From: Stieleria varia
GTDB lineage: Bacteria > Planctomycetota > Planctomycetia > Pirellulales > Pirellulaceae
NCBI RefSeq assembly: GCF_038443385.1
Contig: NZ_CP151726.1
Location: 3,906,001 to 3,970,000, forward strand
Direction of reading: 5' to 3'
DNA: 64,000 nucleotides
Under the pieces are notes generated by a model that was given only the letters and a program-made list of their open reading frames with translations, ran no database searches and was not told where the DNA came from. Positions 46,003-54,444 of this stretch are shown here, piece after piece. The translations under genes and the position numbers were made by a program. How positions within the stretch are numbered: the stretch's first letter is position 1; every line of letters starts with the position of its first letter.

Positions 46003-46800
46003 ATGCCGTTAAAGTCCATAAACATCTCATTCACCCTATCGCAGCGAAAAGTCGTCGCTGATCTTCTACCGAAACTCGCCGACCGCCTGAAGCTCGACGA
46101 GAAAAACCCACGCACTATCTCCTTCACTCCGAAAGAACTTGAATCGATCCGAGACAAAGCTGAGGCTGCTCGACCCCATGCCGAAAACGGAATGATCCGA
46201 AGCTCTCTGCGGCATGTCGTTGATGCCGTCACCAAAACCCTCGAAGAAGCTGAAGGCATCGGTTCGATTCCTGCCTCCGAACGTCTCTACCAATTCAAGA
46301 TCACGCTACTTGAATCACAACCTCCGATTTGGCGGCGGATACAGGTCAAAGACTCCACCCTCGACAAGTTCCACGAGCGAATCCAGACCGCAATGGGCTG
46401 GACCAACTCGCATCTTCATCAATTCAAAATAGACGGGGAACGCTGGGGTGATCCTGAACTGCTCGACGATGGGTTCGAGGACTTCGAGTGTGTCGATTCG
46501 ACCGTGACCAAGATCAGCAAGATCGTCCCCAAGAATGGCAAGCGATTCCAATTCCTCTACGAGTACGACTTCGGTGACGGCTGGGAACACGAGGTGCTGT
46601 TTGAGGGATGCCTTCGTTCTGAGAAGGGCGGACGGTATCCACTGTGCGTAGAAGGCGAACGGAACTGCCCACCAGAAGACGTGGGCGGTGTCTGGGGCTA
46701 TGCCGAGTTCCTTGAAGCCTTCGCCAATCCAAAACACGAGCAGCATGATGACTTCGTAGAGTGGGCACCTAAACCATACCTTCTGATCGGAATCCAATGA
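46003..46800 (+). CDS. Plasmid pRiA4b ORF-3 family protein
   Basis: 265 residues. The C-terminal ~180 residues form the pRiA4b ORF-3-like domain: YQFKITLLESQPPIWRRIQV, HQFKIDGERWGDP, FLYEYDFGDGWEHEVLFE, YPLCVEGERNCPPEDVGG. The N-terminal ~85 residues are a separate helical segment. The domain is common on plasmids and IS elements (IS1096 passenger TnpR-like) but its activity is not established. The stop overlaps the start of the ImmA/IrrE-type gene (ATGA). Confidence 0.88.
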   Translation: MPLKSINISFTLSQRKVVADLLPKLADRLKLDEKNPRTISFTPKELESIRDKAEAARPHAENGMIRSSLRHVVDAVTKTLEEAEGIGSIPASERLYQFKITLLESQPPIWRRIQVKDSTLDKFHERIQTAMGWTNSHLHQFKIDGERWGDPELLDDGFEDFECVDSTVTKISKIVPKNGKRFQFLYEYDFGDGWEHEVLFEGCLRSEKGGRYPLCVEGERNCPPEDVGGVWGYAEFLEAFANPKHEQHDDFVEWAPKPYLLIGIQ

Positions 46801-47687
46801 GTAATCCAATAGGCACCGACGATGTCGAACGTGGACTGCTCGATCATCTATTGTCCGAAGCATGTCTTTACCACGATTCTGAGTCTTACCAAGAGCTGCT
46901 TCGATTCGTCGTCAAGCTGCGCAATGTTGCGCCATTCAATGCGATGATTCTTCAAATACAAAAGCCCGGCGTAACGTACGTCGCTTCATCGTATGATTGG
47001 TGGCATCGGTTCGAGCGAAAACCTAAGCAGGACGCACGGCCATTGTTGATCTTGTGGCCTTTCGCTCCTGTTGTAACGGTCTACGACGTTCTGGACACCG
47101 AGGGGAAGAAGCTTCCAGAGGATGCGGCAATGTTCCCAGCGAAAGGCGATATCAATGAAAAGCAGATGTCTGGTTTCAAGCTACTCGTGGAAAAGAAGAC
47201 GGCAAGCGTTGAGTATGTGGATAAGGGAGATAGCGACGCTGGCAGAATCGAGCGATCTATCAAATCAGTGAAGGGAAAACTGCTGCCGACGTATCGAGTG
47301 AAGATCAACCAAAACCACTCACCGCCTGTTCAGTTCACAACACTCGCACATGAGTTGGGGCACCTTTTCCTAGGGCACCTTGGTCCCGACAAAGAACTGT
47401 CTGTGCCCGAGCGTCGTGAGCTAACGCACTCCCAGAAAGAACTCGAGGCCGAATCCGTGGCATACATAGTTTGCGAGCGGAATGGTGTGAAAGCAAAGTC
47501 CGCAAAGTATCTCGCCAACTTTGTGAAGCATCAGTCGACGATACCGGACCTCGATGTGTACCAGATTATGCGAGCAGCCAATCAAGTCGAAACTCTACTG
47601 GGGCTTAACGAACATACGAAATTCCCGAGCAAAAAAGACCGCCTGACTGCTGTTTCCGACATTCAAATGAAGCTTTTAGATACTTAA
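46797..47687 (+). CDS. ImmA/IrrE-type metalloprotease
   Basis: 296 residues with a zinc-protease motif AHELGHLFLGH (His185-Glu-x-x-His189) and the downstream KELEAESVAYIVCERNG block that supplies the third ligand in the ImmA/IrrE (M78-like) family. The N-terminus (FNAMILQIQKPG, DWWHRFERKPKQDARP) resembles ArdC-like antirestriction/peptidase proteins. Such proteases often cut repressors or antitoxins. In this operon it could activate or release a partner, for example the preceding proteins. No repressor target is visible next to it. Confidence 0.85.
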   Translation: MSNPIGTDDVERGLLDHLLSEACLYHDSESYQELLRFVVKLRNVAPFNAMILQIQKPGVTYVASSYDWWHRFERKPKQDARPLLILWPFAPVVTVYDVLDTEGKKLPEDAAMFPAKGDINEKQMSGFKLLVEKKTASVEYVDKGDSDAGRIERSIKSVKGKLLPTYRVKINQNHSPPVQFTTLAHELGHLFLGHLGPDKELSVPERRELTHSQKELEAESVAYIVCERNGVKAKSAKYLANFVKHQSTIPDLDVYQIMRAANQVETLLGLNEHTKFPSKKDRLTAVSDIQMKLLDT

Positions 47688-47763
47688 TCAGTCAACAGGT
47701 CGTCGTGTTCCTCATTTCCTGTTCCAGCCCGTACGACACTCCATATCTCTACAGAGATTTTCG

Positions 47764-47856
47764 ATGGGCAATGATCTAAGAGAATGGAATCCGGTAGAAC
47801 ATATTCGAAAAGAGCTTCAGTCCCTATCAAATGCCCAGCTAAATCATGAATCTTGA
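47764..47856 (+). CDS. Possible 30-residue peptide
   Basis: A frame from ATG 47764 overlaps the next gene's start by 11 bases (MGNDLREWNPVEHIRKEL...). There is no clear ribosome binding site. The overlap could mean coupled translation, or it may be chance. Confidence 0.2.
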   Translation: MGNDLREWNPVEHIRKELQSLSNAQLNHES

Positions 47857-48862
47857 TAACCTGGCTGAGTCCTACCGAGTTCTCCGGAAGCTTGTCGTTG
47901 ACGAAGCGACGCGACCGACCATTGACGACGCGGAACGACACCGACAAAACCAAGGTCTACTCAAGTCATCGGTGGCCTCGATCTGCGATGCGGCAGACTT
48001 AGGCCGGTACGGATACTGCAAGCCCAATTCCGACACGACCAAATACGCTGATCGGGTTTGGCGGCAGCTGTGGACGAGAATCCGATTCGCTGGAATTCGT
48101 TCGCAAATCGCTACCAACGAGATCCGCGAGATCGGATCGTACTTCGACAACTACCAGAACTTCATCTCACCGGATTGGGACCTTGAAACGCGTGGATACA
48201 CCTTGGTGAGCGGTGGACGAATCGTGCACGACTTCCTCAATCGAGAATCCGTTTTTGCCGGTAAGCAGACGATAGGGAACCTGCCGAAGCTGAAACGCAC
48301 GGTGAACCTTGCTCGTAAATTCGAAGGGGCGATCCGTAGCGGTCAAGCACCGATCGACTTCATTCTCGGCGGTTACCGTCCTGAGCAAGTTTGGGAGATC
48401 CACCATCGGCTCATCAAGGACATCGGCTACGGTGGACTGTTGACGGCACTCCATTTCATGATGGACATCGGGCTTCCCGTCATCAAGCCAGACATCGTTG
48501 TCACGAAACTGATGGTTCACTGGGGCTGGCTGCAATCTCGCTTCGCAGACGTACCTGACGATCTTTCGGAAGCCGACATCCGCGGTGAGGGACGGTACGG
48601 TGGCCGTTACCGGTATGACAAACCATTCATGTACCGCCGCGTCATCGATCTCGCGAGGGAAATTGTCGCGAGGGTTTCTCCAGAAACGCTGAAGGCTGAC
48701 ATCGGCTGGGTTACAAGCAATCCGCTCAGGGAGTTTGATTTGTTCATCGTCAAGTTTGGTCAGCAGCCGGAAAAAGAGTTTGGGATTGAACGGACGCTGT
48801 TCGATGCATCTGGAGAACGCCCACAATGCCAGAACCGACCGCCGGACGTGAATCTTGACTGA
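47846..48862 (+). CDS. Hypothetical protein, HhH-like segment
   Basis: 338 residues of unknown function. A central segment (GGYRPEQVWEIHHRLIKDIGYGGLLTALHFMMDIGLPVIKPDIVVTKLM) resembles the helix-hairpin-helix with final Asp of DNA glycosylases, in that a helical G-Y-G-G hairpin is followed by a K-P-D-x-x-V-x-K run; the match is weak. It is the last plus-strand gene of the defence run, 158 bp after the protease, so it may be separate. A role in modified-base handling is speculation. Confidence 0.55.
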   Translation: MNLDNLAESYRVLRKLVVDEATRPTIDDAERHRQNQGLLKSSVASICDAADLGRYGYCKPNSDTTKYADRVWRQLWTRIRFAGIRSQIATNEIREIGSYFDNYQNFISPDWDLETRGYTLVSGGRIVHDFLNRESVFAGKQTIGNLPKLKRTVNLARKFEGAIRSGQAPIDFILGGYRPEQVWEIHHRLIKDIGYGGLLTALHFMMDIGLPVIKPDIVVTKLMVHWGWLQSRFADVPDDLSEADIRGEGRYGGRYRYDKPFMYRRVIDLAREIVARVSPETLKADIGWVTSNPLREFDLFIVKFGQQPEKEFGIERTLFDASGERPQCQNRPPDVNLD

Positions 48863-48976
48863 GGTTTCTGCGAACTACCGATCATCGATTGCGAGACGGG
48901 GACTACCACCAGCGGCAGGAACTAGCCTGACGGAAGGACTATTCGTACCAGCAGACATTGGGAACCAACCATGTCA

Positions 48977-49006
48977 CGCAAAATCTGACCATGACCGGAT
49001 TTTGCG
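48977..49006. terminator. Hairpin between convergent genes
   Basis: CGCAAAATC and GATTTTGCG form a 9-bp stem around a 12-nt loop in the interval between the end of the plus-strand run and the end of the minus-strand methyltransferase gene. It could act as a shared terminator; no long T-run follows. Confidence 0.5.
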
Positions 49007-49054
49007 CCGCCTCGGCTCGGTTTGCGGTCGGCGGATTGCGAACAGCCAGGGAGT

Positions 49055-50140
49055 CTAGACCTGTTCGGCGACCACGACGGCGCGGTGTTTCTTCATCCGC
49101 CATTCTTCTGGATTCGAGCAGATCAGCGTGTGAATATGGCGGTAGACTCCGGCGATCTTCTTAAAGGCCCCCGGAGAGAGATAGCCTTGCTCGACTCCCA
49201 GCTCGCACCAATGCCTCAGCGAGCTTTCGCTAAAGGCACGCAGAAAGCCCGTGAACTCGTCGGCGTATCTGGTTGCACATCGGTGGCTTTCATACGCCTG
49301 AAAGTACGGGCAATTCACGGATTCGACGCGACACCGTTTGAGACGAAGGGGAACCGGCCTGTCAGCATCCTTGAATGGAGCGGAAATCTGCTCGCTCGTC
49401 CTCAGGTGGATAGGTATCGGCGGACGCGACCAATGATTTCGTACGGTCCCAAAGACTTTGTCGATCCCGAACTCGATCAACCGGAGGGGGATATGATCTT
49501 GCGAACCCGATTCGGATTGTGCCGCGACGAACGATACGACCAACTTTCCTCCAGTGCGAAGCTCGGCGGAGGCGACCGTCAAGAATCGTCGCCATTGCTC
49601 ATCTGCCAATTCACTGAGACACCAATCTTCGCGAGCCGCAAATCCTGGTAGCCCGACCGCGGCATGATCGAGATCAATCCAGTGGAGGGCCGCATTACTG
49701 GTCACCAAATCCAAGCTGGAATTGGGTAGCAGTTGGTCGAGAAAGGAGCCGCAAATCATACTGTGATAGCCGCACGCTCCTTGCTCGTTTCGCATACGCA
49801 CCTGCGTTGCCAAGCCAGGAAAGTCCGCAGGATTCCGCTCGTTGTAGTACGACATCGTGTGGCCATTGATGCAGCGACGAAACGCGTCCGTCAGGGCACG
49901 GCAATTTGGACCGCTCCCACAGCCTCGATCAATGCAAGCTGAAATCTGGCGTACACCAGATGGGTGCTTCGCGTTGTTCCACGGCGATTGCTTCATCTCG
50001 CTCTGGATCAACTTGGCCAAGTTCTCAATGTCAGCGCGTTGCGGAAGACATGGAGTCACTGATTGATGGGCGTGACCTACCAAAATCTCCTGATCAAGAT
50101 CTGCTGTCAAGTTTGGTTTCGTTGGAAGAATCGTGCTCAT
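49055..50140 (-). CDS. SABATH-like SAM-dependent carboxyl methyltransferase
   Basis: 361 residues from the Met at 50140 (MSTILPTKPN); the upstream Met at 50386 adds an untypical region. The SAM site is DRGCGSGPN (71-79), equivalent to the D-x-G-C-S-S-G-P-N of plant SABATH enzymes. The GSF (131-133) followed by LLPNSSLDLVTSNAALHWI matches the family's GSFY...LFP...HSSYSLHWLS block. WRRFLTVASAELRTGGKLVVSF also fits. SABATH enzymes methylate carboxyl groups or nitrogen of small metabolites. They are best known from plants, so a bacterial copy is noteworthy. Substrate unknown; no pathway gene is adjacent. Confidence 0.8.
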   Translation of the reverse strand: MSTILPTKPNLTADLDQEILVGHAHQSVTPCLPQRADIENLAKLIQSEMKQSPWNNAKHPSGVRQISACIDRGCGSGPNCRALTDAFRRCINGHTMSYYNERNPADFPGLATQVRMRNEQGACGYHSMICGSFLDQLLPNSSLDLVTSNAALHWIDLDHAAVGLPGFAAREDWCLSELADEQWRRFLTVASAELRTGGKLVVSFVAAQSESGSQDHIPLRLIEFGIDKVFGTVRNHWSRPPIPIHLRTSEQISAPFKDADRPVPLRLKRCRVESVNCPYFQAYESHRCATRYADEFTGFLRAFSESSLRHWCELGVEQGYLSPGAFKKIAGVYRHIHTLICSNPEEWRMKKHRAVVVAEQV

Positions 50141-50654
50141 TGCTTCTGATCCGCGTCTTAGGGCTGCTGGGCTGGAATAACGAAAAGAAGAGGCACTTAG
50201 CGAGCACCAAATGACCTTTCTCACGAGAAGGCAGCCAGAAATAGAAACTTGATAAAACTTTCTTTCCGAAACTGGCTGCCTTATGGATCCAGCAGTACGA
50301 GTTCTCGTTCTTGCCTGATCGCAAGATCGAACTCGCACTGAAATCCAGCCCCGCCGTTCCTCCTGAAGGCAGCCAAACCGATGCAAGCCAGCACAAAAAA
50401 CAACGACGTCATCGTCGGAACGTCACGAGACGGTGATTTCGTCCTTGAATCTCAATCACTCGCGACTGACGCCGGTTTCAAGAACGTCTCGCAATCCTGG
50501 TTCGACCAGACGTTCCCCATCGAATCATCTATCGAGAATTTGGTCGCGTAGAATGAATCCGCCAAAACAGAAGTGTGTGCTCTCGCCAACCTGGAACCCA
50601 TCGTTGCGTCAGATGGCAACTTTGCGATTCGTGATCAAAAGCAGGATCGGACGC
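50141..50654. other. Intergenic or remnant region upstream of the methyltransferase
   Basis: About 500 bp. A plus-strand frame at 50381-50551 (56 codons, MQASTKNNDVIVGTSRDGDF start) and an overlapping in-phase-shifted segment before it (FPKLAALWIQQYEFSFLPD) look partly coding, as a broken gene might. Neither has a recognisable family. I see no RNA or repeat. Confidence 0.35.
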
Positions 50655-51404
50655 TCACCCCCAGTTCCCACGCAATCGGTCAGTTGGTGACTCTTTGTGG
50701 CGTAGGAACCGCGTTCGGCAAGCGTTTGGCGCTGTCGACTCGAGATGGAGACCGGCAACCACACAATCGACTCGTGGGTGCTGCAGCAAGAATCGGCGAA
50801 GTTGGGCTCCTTTGACGATTGCATCCTGGTGAGAAATTTCGTCAAGTCCGTCGACCGCCAATGTCAATTGACCCGTGCGCAATAGAATCGAGAGCCAATC
50901 GTAGAGTCTGTCGCGACATCGAGTCGGATCATCGATTTTGGACGAATCTGATTCGCGGATCGCTAGGAAATCGTCTTCCAACAGACTGTACAGCAATGAC
51001 TCACCTGTTTGAGGCATCGGGTCATGGGCGTACTGTTTCCAGCTATCGGGCAAACGGCTGATATGGCAACGGAGGACCAGCTTGTCTTTTCGGATTGCCC
51101 CCAGCACACCCTCTATTTGCTGCAGCAGTCGTGTCTTGCCTATCCCTGCAGCAGCCGTCACACAGACCAGCCGTCGCTCCGTGCCGGTTGGCTCGCTGAG
51201 CCAGTCCAGCCGGTGAGGGATCGGACGCCAGCGAGAATCTCGGTCTTGTCCATGCTCTGCTTGAGTCGAATTCTCCGATCCTTGATCGGGCAGGTTGCCC
51301 CGGCGCAGGAAATCCAGTTCCCCGTGCTGGTCTCTCGGACGCAGTTCGAGCAGCAATAACTCCTGATCAGGAATGAATCGCAGGTCTGAAGGGGGACGGT
51401 TCAT
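50655..51404 (-). pseudogene. Truncated NACHT-like NTPase (paralog of 60637-63441)
   Basis: From the Met at 51404, 249 residues align with the N-terminal ATPase part of the 934-residue protein at 60637-63441. Shared blocks are VCVTAAAGIGKTRLLQQI (P-loop), CHISRLPDSWKQYAHDP (compare FELRQLPESAEQFAHRS), and QLTLAVDGLDEI (Walker B). Similarity stops just after VDCVVAG, where the paralog continues VIAGRPYAIK, and a short unrelated tail ends the frame. The remaining ~700 residues, including the FGE domain, are missing. Either degenerate or a short standalone ATPase. Divergent from the vWA gene (about 200 bp). Confidence 0.6.
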
Positions 51405-51610
51405 CAACGTAGCGGTCTGGTGAGAGGCTCTGGAAGATGCACTCCATCGTATCGACCTGAGCAACGGATTTGGGGCGTGGGGCAATCCGGAGAAAGGTCG
51501 ATCCTCATTTTTCTTCCGCCTCGATGAATGTGGCTGCCTTCTTGGTTGAGTGCCAGGACTTTCTGCACACGAGACCTCCAAACCTCCATTTTCATTCGGG
51601 AGCCAAGCTC

Positions 51611-54244
51611 ATGTCCCCCTCCAAAATTTGCCCGCCAAGGGCACTGTTTGCCCTGTTGCTGTTCGGCGTCATTTTGGTCCGTACCATCGCATGCTGCAAC
51701 GCGGACGAGACCGTGACTGCCTCGGAAGCGCCTCATCGAGCGCCACCAGATACATTCATCTTCCTGGTAGATATCTCAGGATCGATGAAAGACAACCTGT
51801 CAGTTGCAGTGCAGCCTCGCTTGACCAACCAGTCCAAGTTGGAACAAGTCAAATCACGACTGACGCGATTGACCAGCGAGTTCCCGCCGGGGACTCGAGT
51901 GATCGTGTCCGTTTTCGACGGACTGAGATCTGAGATTTGTGATCTCGTGCTAACAACACCGTCTCATCGAGACATCTTGTCAGAAAAGATTGCCGGCATC
52001 CAGAGCCGAGATGGCGCTACCGTGCTTTGGGGCTCCGTCGACGAAGAGCTAGCACGTGCAGAAAAGTTGGTCGCAGAAGGCAATTCTCGCGTTCGATTGG
52101 TCGTCTACAGCGACGGCGAAGACAGCGACAAATCGCCTCGAATCAACCATCAAACGCTGATCAGTCGATACGGGCACGTTATTGACAGACAATTGCAATT
52201 GGATTGGGTGACGCTTGGGTTTGATTTGAATCCTCAAGTGAAGTCAGCACTGGAAAAGTCGGGTGTTCGATTCACAAAGGAGCTGATGCCGTTGCGTGTT
52301 GAGTTTCAATTGTCCAAGAACGAGGTTTTTCCCAAAGAAGACCTTCGGCTGACAGACAACAGTTTCGGAGACTCCATTACGCGTCGTGCCGTTGACTGGG
52401 GAGACGGGACTCGGGAATTGTTGCGAAAAACGACGGCAGACATCCGCCCAGCAATTGCTCATCGGTACTCAAAACCCGGTGTGTACAACATTCGCTATGC
52501 AATTGAAACCGAATCTGGCCAACGTGGAGTGGCCGACACAAAAGTCAAGGTAATTGCTCCATCGCTGCCGGAAGTTCGTATTGAATCACCACAAACCGCA
52601 ACGCTTGGGCAATCGATCATCGCCACTGCAAAACCCATGCGTGAAGACTGGCAATACGCTTGGACCATCACTGGAGGCGAGAGCGAGTCGGTCGTTGGCC
52701 CTGTCAGCCGCTTTCGGGCGGACCGGCCGGGTGAGATTGAGTTGCAACTGACGATCACCGATCCGAACGGCATCTCAAAATCCGTCAACCGAATGATTTC
52801 CGTTCAGTTGCCCCGCCTGGATCCGGTTGACATTCAAACCCAGCAGTCCAGTCCACTCGTTGACACTCCAACATTCTTTTCGGCGAGGATGGTAACGGAT
52901 GCCTATTCCTACCGCTGGCGCACGTCCGATGGACAGTCATCGAGTACGCCACATGCAACGTTCCAGTTCAGCAGCTCTGGAACCTATCAAGTGATGCTGA
53001 CCGTCAGCGACCGTTGGGGACAGACCTCAGAGGCATCGACCGAGGTGAAAGTGGTGCCACCTGGTGTTGGCCCGGTAGCTGGTTTTGATTTGGCACCCGG
53101 AGCAATTGCTCTGGGTAGCCCTGTATCCTTTGTTGCAAGTTCGATCCAGGAACACGATCGGGTGAGCTGGTCCATTGACGATCAGCAGTTGTCGACGAGT
53201 AAAGTATTTGTGTTTTATCCAGAACGCTACGGTGATCATCGGGTTTCACTGACCGTTGAGGACCGATTCGGACGGACAGACTCTCAGGAACAGACATTCG
53301 TCGTTCCTCGCCCTGATCCGCCCGTTGCCGGATTCACACTCGGCGCCAATCAATTCACCGTTGGAGACGAAATTCAGTTGACGGACATCAGCACCGGAAT
53401 CATCCAGTCGTGCCGATACGAAATCACTGAACACGAACCTTGGGTCACCAGAGAGAGCAAAGATGCACCGAGAAAACGAGTTTTTGAGTGGACTTGTGAA
53501 TCGGTCGGTACCGTTTGGATCACGCAAACGGTTGAGGGACCTGGAGGGATCGATACCCAAAGGCTGTCCATACAGATCGTCCCTCGTTGGACCCCCGTCA
53601 GCGCCGACTTCCTCCCTGAAATCCCCGCCGAACGAGGCCCCGTTTTGGTACGGTTCAACAACCAATGCACCGGCGACATCCTGCGTTGCGTCTTGAATCC
53701 TGGCGATGGAACTGACCCGATCGCGGTAGATGGTGCGGGCGATCTGGTTCATACGTTCCGCCCTGGGCGGTGGACACCAGAAATCACCGTCTACGGGCCC
53801 GATGAATCCGAAATGACTCCTGTCGTCTGGAAATCTCCGTCAATCGATGTCAGAAAGCCGATCCCGCTGTGGTTCAAGCTGACGGCGGCAAGCATCCCGA
53901 TCGGTCTGTTGGGTTTGCTGGGAATCGTCGTTTGTCGTCGCTGGATGGATGATCGAGCACAACGCCGGTCGGATAAGCGATTGAGCGGCGAGCTTATTCT
54001 GCGATCGGTAGACGATCCTCTGACTGTTCATGCATTCGGATTCATGGGCCAAAATGAACTCGAAGAAGTCATTCTGCCCGATCAAACTCGAATCGAAGTC
54101 CGCAGCAACAGCGACGAATCGAGAGGAAATATTGAATTTGCACTCGAGATGGAATATCCCATCGACGGTACTCGTGAAATGGTCGTCTTGACGCCTAACG
54201 AAGAGGTGGAGGTCGGCAACTACTTCGTCACTTATGCGACGTAG
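51611..54244 (+). CDS. Membrane-anchored vWA protein with PKD-like repeats
   Basis: 877 residues from the Met at 51611 (GGGAG just upstream); earlier Mets lack a signal sequence. A signal peptide or anchor (about 11-30) is followed by a von Willebrand A domain with an intact MIDAS: DISGS (54-58), a mid-domain Thr, and SDGED. Several PKD-like Ig modules follow (AVDWGDGTRELL, AWTITGGESE, YRWRTSDGQSSS, SWSIDDQQLS). A transmembrane helix is at about 752-778 (WFKLTAASIPIGLLGLLGIVV), then a ~100-residue cytoplasmic tail. Thus an extracytoplasmic ligand or protein-binding module is tied to the inside. It is directly upstream of the tubulin-like gene, pointing to a joint membrane-linked complex. Confidence 0.88.
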   Translation: MSPSKICPPRALFALLLFGVILVRTIACCNADETVTASEAPHRAPPDTFIFLVDISGSMKDNLSVAVQPRLTNQSKLEQVKSRLTRLTSEFPPGTRVIVSVFDGLRSEICDLVLTTPSHRDILSEKIAGIQSRDGATVLWGSVDEELARAEKLVAEGNSRVRLVVYSDGEDSDKSPRINHQTLISRYGHVIDRQLQLDWVTLGFDLNPQVKSALEKSGVRFTKELMPLRVEFQLSKNEVFPKEDLRLTDNSFGDSITRRAVDWGDGTRELLRKTTADIRPAIAHRYSKPGVYNIRYAIETESGQRGVADTKVKVIAPSLPEVRIESPQTATLGQSIIATAKPMREDWQYAWTITGGESESVVGPVSRFRADRPGEIELQLTITDPNGISKSVNRMISVQLPRLDPVDIQTQQSSPLVDTPTFFSARMVTDAYSYRWRTSDGQSSSTPHATFQFSSSGTYQVMLTVSDRWGQTSEASTEVKVVPPGVGPVAGFDLAPGAIALGSPVSFVASSIQEHDRVSWSIDDQQLSTSKVFVFYPERYGDHRVSLTVEDRFGRTDSQEQTFVVPRPDPPVAGFTLGANQFTVGDEIQLTDISTGIIQSCRYEITEHEPWVTRESKDAPRKRVFEWTCESVGTVWITQTVEGPGGIDTQRLSIQIVPRWTPVSADFLPEIPAERGPVLVRFNNQCTGDILRCVLNPGDGTDPIAVDGAGDLVHTFRPGRWTPEITVYGPDESEMTPVVWKSPSIDVRKPIPLWFKLTAASIPIGLLGLLGIVVCRRWMDDRAQRRSDKRLSGELILRSVDDPLTVHAFGFMGQNELEEVILPDQTRIEVRSNSDESRGNIEFALEMEYPIDGTREMVVLTPNEEVEVGNYFVTYAT

Positions 54245-54276
54245 TTGCTTGCCTTTTTGTTGTGGTTCAAGGCGAC

Positions 54277-54319
54277 GGGCCTCAGGGATCCACCAGGGTC
54301 TCCGAGGCCCATTTTTATT
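54277..54319 (+). terminator. Terminator after the vWA gene
   Basis: GGGCCTC (54277-54283) and GAGGCCC (54304-54310) pair around a 20-nt loop, and ATTTTTATT follows. It lies 33 bp after the vWA stop, so the downstream tubulin-like gene may have its own promoter in 54320-54444 or be reached by partial readthrough. Confidence 0.65.
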
Positions 54320-54444
54320 CCCTCGTTTTGCAATTCGTTGATCCCAGTAGGTTTCTGGCTGCCTTCTCTGCTGTGTTGGACGAGCGATCGTCAAACGTTT
54401 GTCATTGACTCCTTTCAAACCTCCAAGCGACAGGATTTCGAACC

